The notes beneath the pieces are model-generated. The model was not told the DNA's origin. It worked only from the letters and a program-made list of their open reading frames with translations, and ran no database searches. From positions 124,001 through 188,000 of the forward strand of contig JANQGY010000013.1 in the NCBI GenBank assembly GCA_028282845.1: a stretch of DNA of 64,000 nucleotides, given 5' to 3'. Below are positions 35,767-43,652 of the stretch, piece by piece. Numbering within the stretch: position 1 is the stretch's first letter; the number at the start of each line of letters is the position of its first letter. The position numbers were made by a program, and so were the translations under genes. Source of the DNA: a bacterium (lineage in GTDB: Bacteria; Fidelibacterota; Marinisomatia; Marinisomatales; JAHJCW01).

Positions 35767-37731
35767 ATGCGGCTGGGAAAATTTTTAAAAATTTCGCTAA
35801 TCACAGTCGCTAGCATTGCACTATTACTAATATTATTATACGGTGCAGGGGAACTAACCTCACGCCCAAATTTTTGTGCTAATTGCCACTTTATGGAACC
35901 GTATGTTGCAGACTGGAAAACTTCTACCCATTCTGATATAACCTGTACCAAATGTCATTTCCCACCCGGCTTCAGATCAAAAATTGAAGGCAAGTTTACT
36001 GCCGCCTCAATGGTAGTTAATTATTTTACCGGAGTATATAAAAGAAGTAAACCATGGGCAGAAATTGAAGATGCCAGTTGTTTGCGTTCGGGATGCCATG
36101 CTGAACAGGATTTAAATGAAGATGTGGTTTTTAAGCAAGACATACATTTCAATCACTATTCTCATCTTAACAATCTTAGACGTGACAAGGAATTGCGCTG
36201 CACCAGTTGTCATTCGCAAATAGTACAGGGTGAGCACATGACAGTCACGGAATCAACCTGTTTCCTGTGTCATTTTAAGAATGCTGATGATTCAGCTCCG
36301 ATTGATGATTGCACCTGGTGTCATTCTGCGCCGGTCGGATCTGGTAACGTTGAGTTGGAATATGATCATAGCTTTGTTGTCGCCGGTGATATTAATTGCA
36401 ATAACTGTCATGGAACTATGGTGGTAGGCGAAGGCGAAGTACTCGATAGCCGATGCAGTTTCTGTCATGCCGAACAGGGGAAATTGGCCAAGAAAGATGA
36501 TATGGACTTTATTCATAAAATGCATGTTACCGAGAGTAAAGTAGAATGTGAAAACTGTCACTTACCAATTCAGCATAAATCTATTTCCCGAACAGAAGAA
36601 ATATTACCGGATTGTCAAGAATGTCATCAAACACCACATCTGGCTCAGTTTGATTTGTTCTCAGGGACCGGTGGTAAAAATGTTAAGGAACACCCCAACC
36701 CAATGTTCACTGCCGGTTTAAATTGTAAAGCCTGTCATATCTATCATGAATCTGAGTTTGGGATATCAGGAAAAACCATCGCTACAGGCGAATCTTGCGA
36801 AAGGTGTCATGGCGAAGGTTATGCCAGAATATATCAGCAGTGGGAAGACAACATGCAAGGTAAAATAGATTTGGTAGAGTTGGGGTTCAGGATTATAGAG
36901 AATGAATTAGGAAATGATAGGGCGAGACAACAAAATCCTGAGTTATTTGATGAAGCTTATTTTAATTATCAATTGGTAAAAGTCGGAAATGTGGTACACA
37001 ATGTTGCTTATTCAGATGAATTACTATTGAGTTCATACACAACTATACAGAAATTATTGGAAACGAATCAGATTGAGACCGAGCTTCCGGATATAAAATT
37101 ATTCAATACGATAAATCCATCTGAATGTCAGAATTGTCATTATGGACAAGAGAGTAAACAGGTTGAAGCTTTTGGAATATCATTTGATCATTATATACAT
37201 GTTGGTAATAAAAAACTGGAATGCCTATCATGCCATTCACATGCAAAAAGGCATGGTGAAACTACAATTGACAGAAATCAATGTTTATCTTGCCACCATG
37301 ATGATAGCGAATCGGACTGCTTACGATGCCATCAGGTTCAAACGCATTTTTATGACGGGACAATTGAGATTTATAAGGCGGTTTTATCTGATTATATGTA
37401 TGACGGTGAGGTAGAATGCATTGACTGCCATTTAAATGAAAATAATATAATTACCGAAACGAGTGGCAAAAACTGTTCCAACTGTCACGATGATGAATAT
37501 GATGATATTCTTGAAGAATGGCAAAGTGGTGTTTCAACTATCATAGTAGATATACAAACACTATTATCAGAAATTACTTATTACGATCTAAGTAAAGAAA
37601 ATCGTCAGAAAATTGATTCTATAAGATTTGGTTTGGAGAAGATTGAAAAAGATGGGAGTTATGGTGCCCATAATTATGAACTAGTCTCGGATCTCTTAGA
37701 ACAATATTTAGAAACAATAAATAATCTTTAG
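35767..37731 (+). CDS. NapC/NirT-like membrane-anchored cytochrome with extended multiheme domain
   Basis: This 654-residue protein has an N-terminal membrane anchor (~8-28) followed by the NapC/NirT-type start CANCHFMEP and CTKCHFPPG, as in quinol-oxidising tetraheme proteins of the NrfH/NapC group. Instead of stopping at ~200 residues it continues with many further sites. I count seventeen CXXCH plus one expanded CX4CH (CLRSGCH, ~114). Residues ~370-450 form a heme-free helical insert, and the last ~90 residues are a charged helical tail. It probably takes electrons from the quinol pool and holds an unusually long heme chain. Confidence 0.85.
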   Translation: MRLGKFLKISLITVASIALLLILLYGAGELTSRPNFCANCHFMEPYVADWKTSTHSDITCTKCHFPPGFRSKIEGKFTAASMVVNYFTGVYKRSKPWAEIEDASCLRSGCHAEQDLNEDVVFKQDIHFNHYSHLNNLRRDKELRCTSCHSQIVQGEHMTVTESTCFLCHFKNADDSAPIDDCTWCHSAPVGSGNVELEYDHSFVVAGDINCNNCHGTMVVGEGEVLDSRCSFCHAEQGKLAKKDDMDFIHKMHVTESKVECENCHLPIQHKSISRTEEILPDCQECHQTPHLAQFDLFSGTGGKNVKEHPNPMFTAGLNCKACHIYHESEFGISGKTIATGESCERCHGEGYARIYQQWEDNMQGKIDLVELGFRIIENELGNDRARQQNPELFDEAYFNYQLVKVGNVVHNVAYSDELLLSSYTTIQKLLETNQIETELPDIKLFNTINPSECQNCHYGQESKQVEAFGISFDHYIHVGNKKLECLSCHSHAKRHGETTIDRNQCLSCHHDDSESDCLRCHQVQTHFYDGTIEIYKAVLSDYMYDGEVECIDCHLNENNIITETSGKNCSNCHDDEYDDILEEWQSGVSTIIVDIQTLLSEITYYDLSKENRQKIDSIRFGLEKIEKDGSYGAHNYELVSDLLEQYLETINNL

Positions 37732-37761
37732 AAATAGTTTTTAATCACAGGAGTTAAGATT

Positions 37762-39732
37762 ATGCTAAAACAATTCAGGTTAATACTGCCTACCATCATA
37801 TTGTTATTTCCCCTTTTTGCACAAGATGACATTGAATACCTTGATGAAGATTCGTGTGTTGACTGCCATGAAGAAAGTGTATTTGGAACTGATATAGAAA
37901 CAGATATTTCACATTCTATTCATGACGGACTTGGTTGTTTGGACTGTCACATAGATAAAGATGTCGAACATGATGAAGATACGGAAAGTGATTTTATAGC
38001 AGGTTGCGAAGGTTGCCGTTCTTGTCATGAAGATGCCGCTGAAGAGTATCAAGGTCATGGGACGGCATTGCTAGGCGAATGTGAAGATATGCCGCACTGT
38101 TCGGATTGCCACGGCGATCATAATGTGCTGCCGAGTGAAGAACGTAATTCGATGGCTCATCCCACAAATCTGCCGACTACCTGTGGAAAATGTCATGAAA
38201 ATCTTGATTTAACTACTAAATATGATATATTAATTGACCATCCGGTGGAAATCTATGAAACCAGCGTGCATGGTCAAGCTTCCAAGGGTGGCATTTATGT
38301 GGCGGCAACCTGTAATGACTGCCATTCAACGGAAGAAACAGCACATAAGATATATGGTCCGGGACACCGGGAATCTTCCATAAATCACTTTAATATTCCC
38401 AAAACTTGCGGGAAATGCCATAAGGGTGTGGAAAAGGATTATTGGGATGGTATCCATGGTCAGTTAGCTGCACGGGGGGAAACCGATGCGCCGGTATGTA
38501 CTCATTGCCACGGTGAACATGGAATCATTTCTCCTGATGATCCGCGATCGCCCGTGTCAAAATCAAAGGTAGCCGAATTTACTTGTTCGCCCTGTCATGA
38601 TTCAGCAAGACTAAATGAAAAATATGGCATGCCAACCGCGCGGTTAAAAACATTTGTGGATAGTTATCATGGGCTTAAAAGTAAATCAGGAGATACCCAC
38701 GTTGCCAATTGCGCAAGTTGTCATGGAGTACATAGAATATTACCTAGCAATGACGAAGCGAGCTCTATTCATCCGAACAATTTAAAAACTACCTGCGGTG
38801 AGTGTCATCCAAAGATAACGGAAAGATTGGCAGCAACACCTATACATGGAATAACTGAACAAGGTTTGCATACGCCGGTTGCCGATTTGATCGAAAAAAT
38901 TTATATAATTGCCATTATAGTTATTATTGGCGCAATGATAATTCACTGGCTGATTGATCTTTTTAGACAAATTGTAAATTCAATGAGTAAGCCACAGGTT
39001 CGACGAATGCGCACCAATGAAGTATGGCAACATACCCTTACAATGGTCAGTTTTATTGCCTTGGTCATTTCGGGTTTTGCCCTTCGATTTAGCGAGGCAT
39101 GGATCACCGAACTCTTCTTTGGCTGGGAAGGGGGTTTCGAATTGCGCGGCTTAATTCATCGCTTTGCAGCGGTAATATTTATAGTCACGGTTATTTGGCA
39201 TATACTGTATCTTATATTTACCGAACGCGGTAAAGCCTTTTTCAAGGATATGCTACCGGGATTATTAGATTTTACACAATTTTATCAAAGGATCATGTAC
39301 AACCTTGGGCGCAGAGATGATCCGCCGCAATTCCACCGTTTCAGTTATGTAGAGAAAGCTGAATATTGGGCAATAGTTTGGGGCACGGTTGTAATGATTA
39401 TTACGGGATTATTCCTGTGGTTTGATCATTACTTCAGCTTATTCCTGCCAAAAGGATTTTTAGATGTGGCTTTAGTTATACACTATTGGGAGGCATGGCT
39501 TGCGACATTGGCGATAGCAGTGTGGCATTTGTATTCGACTCTGTTCAATCCGCATGTATATCCGATGAATCCTTCCTGGATAACCGGTAAAATGCCGGAA
39601 GATATGTACAAACATGAGCATCCTTTGCACTTGGAAGATGCTAAAAAGGAAGAAGCCGAGCTGTTAAGAAAAGAGATTGATACACTTTCCATTACGAAAG
39701 AGGATCTGAAAGAACAGCAAAAAAAGAAATAA
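37762..39732 (+). CDS. 11-heme cytochrome c fused to b-type membrane domain
   Basis: This 656-residue protein is organised like the gene at 33259. A signal peptide is followed by a periplasmic domain with eleven CXXCH sites (one in the unusual run CEGCRSCH) up to ~360. Then come about five membrane helices with candidate b-heme His in VWQHTLTMVSF, LIHRFAAVIF and AVWHLYSTLFNPHVYPM. The C-terminal ~45 residues are a highly charged cytoplasmic helix. The shared NPHVYPM/RPGAFPM element after the last helix shows the two fusions are paralogous. A strong terminator follows, so it closes the first cytochrome operon. Confidence 0.88.
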   Translation: MLKQFRLILPTIILLFPLFAQDDIEYLDEDSCVDCHEESVFGTDIETDISHSIHDGLGCLDCHIDKDVEHDEDTESDFIAGCEGCRSCHEDAAEEYQGHGTALLGECEDMPHCSDCHGDHNVLPSEERNSMAHPTNLPTTCGKCHENLDLTTKYDILIDHPVEIYETSVHGQASKGGIYVAATCNDCHSTEETAHKIYGPGHRESSINHFNIPKTCGKCHKGVEKDYWDGIHGQLAARGETDAPVCTHCHGEHGIISPDDPRSPVSKSKVAEFTCSPCHDSARLNEKYGMPTARLKTFVDSYHGLKSKSGDTHVANCASCHGVHRILPSNDEASSIHPNNLKTTCGECHPKITERLAATPIHGITEQGLHTPVADLIEKIYIIAIIVIIGAMIIHWLIDLFRQIVNSMSKPQVRRMRTNEVWQHTLTMVSFIALVISGFALRFSEAWITELFFGWEGGFELRGLIHRFAAVIFIVTVIWHILYLIFTERGKAFFKDMLPGLLDFTQFYQRIMYNLGRRDDPPQFHRFSYVEKAEYWAIVWGTVVMIITGLFLWFDHYFSLFLPKGFLDVALVIHYWEAWLATLAIAVWHLYSTLFNPHVYPMNPSWITGKMPEDMYKHEHPLHLEDAKKEEAELLRKEIDTLSITKEDLKEQQKKK

Positions 39733-39753
39733 AAGCACATCTTCACTATAAAG

Positions 39754-39786
39754 AAAAAGGGCTCTGTTAACAGAGCCCTTTTTCTT
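39754..39786 (+). terminator. Rho-independent terminator closing the first cytochrome operon
   Basis: A perfect inverted repeat AAAAAGGGCTCTG / CAGAGCCCTTTTT encloses a TTAA loop (stem 39754-39766 and 39771-39783) and runs into a T-rich tail. It starts 22 bases after the stop of the 11-heme fusion gene. With A-runs on the other side it could also work weakly on the - strand. Confidence 0.93.
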
Positions 39787-39845
39787 ATTTATATGTTTAC
39801 TATTGTTCTTATTTAGTGAATGTTTTTAATTTAATATAGTTAAAA

Positions 39846-39860
39846 TTAAACTAAGTTTAA
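39846..39860. promoter_or_regulatory. Palindromic operator candidate upstream of MarR gene
   Basis: TTAAACTAAGTTTAA is a perfect palindrome (6-3-6) ending 4 bases before the MarR start codon. It partly overlaps a second inverted repeat (TTTAATTT at 39825-39832 with AAATTAAA at 39843-39850). Positions next to the start codon are usual for MarR autoregulatory operators. The AT-rich context raises the chance of coincidence. Confidence 0.5.
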
Positions 39861-39864
39861 TAAT

Positions 39865-40407
39865 ATGAATGAAGATAAATATTTGTCAGAATTGCTAAGA
39901 ATATCCTCTTATATTGTTAATAATGTATGTGAGAAACAATTCTTGGAAGAAGCTACAACTATCCCATTGTCAGATAATCAATTTAGTATATTGAAAATTC
40001 TGAACAGTGCCTCCCCGTTTAATATCAGTGATATAGCAAAATTGTTGGCAGTTAGTAATGCTGCAACAGGAAAAAATATAGATAAGCTTGTTCAGAACAA
40101 ATTAGTTCGCAGGAGATTTCGTAAGAATGATCGAAGGACTGCAAAGGTATCTATTACTCAAGAGGGTAAAACTTTAGTTCAAAAGTTCAATAAAATAAAA
40201 ACTGATAAACAGGCTGAAGTTTTCAAAAAATACAACAAGGAAGAAAAAGACAAATTCGCTTTTTATCTGAGAAAATTTGTAACAAATACTTTGCATGAGG
40301 ATAGCAACATGGATTTGTTATGTCTGCAATGCGATGGGTTTTGCGGAGATGTTTGTGTAATAAAAGACTTAAGAGGTACTTGTTTAAAAAATACCAAGGA
40401 AATTTGA
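39865..40407 (+). CDS. MarR family regulator with Cys-rich tail
   Basis: This 180-residue regulator has a winged helix-turn-helix of MarR type: LSDNQFSILKILNS, then ISDIAKLLAVSNAATGKNIDKLVQNKLVRRR and the wing NDRRTAKVSITQEGK (~40-110). The last ~30 residues add five Cys in CLQCDGFCGDVC plus a further Cys in RGTC, an unusual tail that could bind metal, an Fe-S cluster or react with an oxidant. It lies between the terminator of the first cytochrome operon and the NrfC/NrfD genes, with a palindrome at its start, so it probably controls the downstream quinol module and itself. Confidence 0.83.
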   Translation: MNEDKYLSELLRISSYIVNNVCEKQFLEEATTIPLSDNQFSILKILNSASPFNISDIAKLLAVSNAATGKNIDKLVQNKLVRRRFRKNDRRTAKVSITQEGKTLVQKFNKIKTDKQAEVFKKYNKEEKDKFAFYLRKFVTNTLHEDSNMDLLCLQCDGFCGDVCVIKDLRGTCLKNTKEI

Positions 40408-40409
40408 CA

Positions 40410-41297
40410 ATGGGATTTGACAGAAGAGATTTTTTTAAAACAATCGCTGTCACTACAGGTTCATTAGCAGGTGTTTCAAGTTTGACGGCGACCGAATCTA
40501 ACGGACTTGATGCAGATCGGTTTGGAGTTCTTTCCGATTTGACTTATTGTCTCGGTTGCCGGCATTGCGAATGGGCCTGCAATGAAGCCAACGGTTTGCC
40601 AAATCAACCGCTTGAAGTTTTTTCAGATGCCTAATTATTTAATGAGAGCAGAAGACCGACATCCGATCACTATACCGTTGTGAATTCATATACGGGCAAA
40701 GGTTATGGTGGAAATGATTTAAATGTTAAAGTACAATGTATGCATTGTGAACATCCGGCTTGTGTATCAGCCTGTATTGTCGGAGCCCTAAAAAAAGATC
40801 CTAAAGGGCCTGTTCATTATGATCCCGATGTATGTATCGGTTGCCGATATTGTATGATAGCCTGCCCTTTTCAGATCCCGGCCTATGAATATGAAAAAGC
40901 ATTAACGCCTCGCGTGATGAAATGTACAATGTGTTTTGAGCGTACAATCAAAAACAATCAGGTGCCGGCCTGTGTTGAAATATGCCCGACTGAAGCTATA
41001 TTATTTGGGAAGAGAAAGGATTTATTAAAAATTGCCCATGAACGGATCCGGACGAATCCCAATCGTTATGTTGATCACATCTATGGTGAATATGAGGTCG
41101 GCGGTACTTCTTGGATGTATTTATCCAATCAACAGTTTACTGATATAGGTTTCCCCGAGTTAGGCAATAAAAGTCCGGCACAGCTTACCGAATCAATTCA
41201 GCATGGAATTTTTAAAGGCTTTACCGGGCCGGTTCTATTATTTGGATTACTTGGCATAATCATGAAAGTGATGCAGAAGGACGAAACCGATGAGTAG
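40410..41297 (+). pseudogene. extO: NrfC/HybA-like 4Fe-4S ferredoxin subunit interrupted by in-frame TAA (ExtO-like)
   Basis: ATG at 40410 opens a frame with a Tat signal (RRDFFK, residues 5-10) and the first cluster set CLGCRHCEWAC. A TAA at 40632-40634 stops it after 74 residues. The same frame continues without any shift through LFNESRRP to three more cluster sets (CMHCEHPACVSAC, CIGCRYCMIACP, CTMC...CVEICP) and a C-terminal membrane helix, ending at 41297 with an 8-base overlap with nrfD. The stop falls at one variable position of an otherwise complete ~295-residue protein. Either it is a real nonsense mutation, or a sequence error, or it is suppressed. The intact NrfD partner argues for recent change or error. 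Confidence 0.8.
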
Positions 41298-42489
41298 TTC
41301 AATTGCTTATCAAAAACCACGTTATTTTACACCCGGTACCATTGCAATTGCTATATTAGCCGTCATCGGTTTGTTGTCATTGTTGGCCCGATTTATCTTT
41401 GGAATCGGTGCCGTTACAAACTTAGACGATCAATATCCTTGGGGAATTTGGATTGCAATTGATGTAGCCTGCGGAGTTGCTCTTGCAGCCGGTGGATTTA
41501 TGACAGCTTTCATTGCGCACATTGTGCATGGCAAAGGCTATAAAAGTGTAATCCGCCCGGCAATCTTGACGGCTATGCTCGGATATTCATTTGTAGCTTT
41601 AGGAGTATTTTCCGATCTCGGACGGTACTATAATATTTGGCATGTGCTTGTACCAACTTATTGGAATCCTGATTCAGTGTTATTAGAAGTCGGTTTATGC
41701 GTTTTAGCTTATGTAACGGTTTTATATATTGAGTTCTTGCCGGTTATAACCGAACGTGTTTTGGGGAAAGTCAATTTGTCGGGGAAATTGAAAGTGTTGA
41801 ATAATTTTGTTGAAAAATTATTAGGATTTTTAGATCGTACATTGGACAAAATAATGTTCATTTTTATAATTCTTGGTGTAGTTCTTTCATGTATGCATCA
41901 ATCGTCATTAGGAACTTTAATGGCTATTGCCACCACCAAGCTGCACCCGTTGTGGCATACACCGATCCTGCCATTATTATTTTTACTATCAGCATTTGTG
42001 GTAGGATTTTCGATGGTCATTTTTGAATCCATAATTGCTGCAAGATCATTTAAACTCAAACCGGAAATGGAGGTATTAAGTCGCTTAGCCCGCTTTATCC
42101 CGATATTATTGATCGTTTATTTAGGTGCTAAAATTATGGATATGGTAAATCGCGAAACCTATGTTTATCTATTCAACGGTAGCGTTGAAAGTATCATGTT
42201 TATGATCGAAGTTCTATTAGGCATTGTTTTTCCATTTGTATTATTCATGTCAGAAAAGTACCGAAAGACACCGTTAACGTTATTTATTGGATCTGCTTTA
42301 GTTGTCTTTGGAGTTGCACTTAACAGGATCAATGTATTTTTAACCGGTTTCCATCCGTTGTATGTTGAAAAAACATATTTTCCGGCTTGGACAGAAATTG
42401 CCGTAACAGTTGGTTTTATTTCATTGATCATTTTGTTATACAGATTTTTTGCTTTGAATTTCTCGGTGATCGAGGAGATGGAGAATTAG
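41290..42489 (+). CDS. extP: NrfD/HybB-type quinol-interacting membrane subunit (ExtP-like)
   Basis: This 399-residue polytopic membrane protein has about ten helices. YPWGIWIAIDVACGVALAAGGF (~45-66) and the later CMHQSSLGT motif (~200) are typical of the long HybB/NrfD-type quinone-reactive subunits. Such subunits exchange electrons between menaquinol and the partner ferredoxin, here encoded immediately upstream with an 8-base overlap. Together with the following multiheme gene it forms a quinol:cytochrome module like those of Qrc/Hmc-type complexes and of ExtOP in selenite/tellurite loci. No molybdoenzyme subunit is present. Confidence 0.88.
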   Translation: MSSSIAYQKPRYFTPGTIAIAILAVIGLLSLLARFIFGIGAVTNLDDQYPWGIWIAIDVACGVALAAGGFMTAFIAHIVHGKGYKSVIRPAILTAMLGYSFVALGVFSDLGRYYNIWHVLVPTYWNPDSVLLEVGLCVLAYVTVLYIEFLPVITERVLGKVNLSGKLKVLNNFVEKLLGFLDRTLDKIMFIFIILGVVLSCMHQSSLGTLMAIATTKLHPLWHTPILPLLFLLSAFVVGFSMVIFESIIAARSFKLKPEMEVLSRLARFIPILLIVYLGAKIMDMVNRETYVYLFNGSVESIMFMIEVLLGIVFPFVLFMSEKYRKTPLTLFIGSALVVFGVALNRINVFLTGFHPLYVEKTYFPAWTEIAVTVGFISLIILLYRFFALNFSVIEEMEN

Positions 42490-42491
42490 CA

Positions 42492-43628
42492 ATGAAGAAT
42501 ATTTTGATGATTGTTTTATCATTCACGTTCTCTACTGTGCTTTTTGCTCAAGTTGTTGATCCGGCACATCCATTTGACCATGATAATGTTCACCCTCAAA
42601 TGAATGACTATTGCCGAACTTGTCATAGTTGTGATAATCCAACCCAACAAAATCCCTGCCTGATCCAATGTCCGCGTCATGGAGCTGAGTTCAACGGAAC
42701 ACACTCTTATAATAAAGGGCCTGATGTTGTGATTATTGACAGGCTAAGTGATATTTACAAACCGGTCGTTTTTTCTCATAAATTCCATGCTTCAATGTCA
42801 GACCTGAGTGGCGGCTGTACGCTTTGTCATCATTATTCCGAAGAAAGTGGTGAAATACCCTGTTGCTGTGATTGCCATGCTGATGAGGCTGACATGGCTA
42901 ATTTGAATATTCCCAGTTTAAAAGGCGCTTATCACCGACAATGCTTAGGCTGCCATCGTGAATGGAGCCATGAAAATGCTTGTCAATTTTGCCATGAGGA
43001 AATTGATTCACCGGTCCAATTAACCGAATCCACAGACCCAACCGACATTGTTGGCACTTTTCATCCCTTGATAGAAGCCGAACCTGTTTATATATATGAT
43101 ACGGAATACGAAGCCGGCCGGATTGTAACATTTCATCATACGGATCATGTGGATGTTTTCGGATTAAAATGTACCGATTGTCATAAGGGAGATAGTTGTT
43201 GTCGCTGTCATGATGTTGATGAAACCGAGCCAGCAGAAGAAGTATGTATCAATCATGTTGAAACCTGTTGTAAATGTCATCGGGAGAGTAATTGTTCGTT
43301 TTGCCATTCCGACAAAGTAAAACCACCGTTCAATCATGATACATCAACAAATTTTGTGTTAGGACATTATCATGAAAATGCGGAATGCTCGCAATGCCAT
43401 AGATCTGTAAAAGATTTTGTTGTGCCATCAAGGGGGTGTGCTAATTGTCATGTGCATTGGGCAGTCGGTAACTTTGATCACAGTGTTACCGGCGTAGTTC
43501 TAAGTGAGTATCATAAAGAAGAAGATTGTGAAAGTTGCCACATAGATCGGGATTTCGGGATTGCTCCCGCTTGCGATAATTGCCACGATGAAGATATAGC
43601 GTATCCGGAATATTCCCCGGCAGGATAA
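42492..43628 (+). CDS. 13-heme periplasmic c-type cytochrome
   Basis: This 378-residue exported cytochrome uses the ATG at 42492, 2 bases after the NrfD stop; a longer frame upstream overlaps nrfD and has no signal. The signal peptide ends in LFAQ. I count thirteen CXXCH sites, several with an extra Cys (CCCDCH, CCRCH, CCKCH) and with HH pairs. An N-terminal CHSCDNPTQQNPC...CPRHG segment holds extra Cys that do not form heme sites and might bind another cofactor. It is the natural electron acceptor of the Fe-S/NrfD pair and ends the operon, 24 bases from the convergent ccsA. Confidence 0.85.
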   Translation: MKNILMIVLSFTFSTVLFAQVVDPAHPFDHDNVHPQMNDYCRTCHSCDNPTQQNPCLIQCPRHGAEFNGTHSYNKGPDVVIIDRLSDIYKPVVFSHKFHASMSDLSGGCTLCHHYSEESGEIPCCCDCHADEADMANLNIPSLKGAYHRQCLGCHREWSHENACQFCHEEIDSPVQLTESTDPTDIVGTFHPLIEAEPVYIYDTEYEAGRIVTFHHTDHVDVFGLKCTDCHKGDSCCRCHDVDETEPAEEVCINHVETCCKCHRESNCSFCHSDKVKPPFNHDTSTNFVLGHYHENAECSQCHRSVKDFVVPSRGCANCHVHWAVGNFDHSVTGVVLSEYHKEEDCESCHIDRDFGIAPACDNCHDEDIAYPEYSPAG

Positions 43629-43652
43629 ATTCCTGTTTAAAATGGAGTTGTT

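Noticed and set aside
40680..41297. Second half of the ferredoxin as a separate gene from GTG 40680.
   Set aside because: No ribosome-binding site, no Tat signal, and the sequence before it (LFNESRRP) is family sequence in the same frame.
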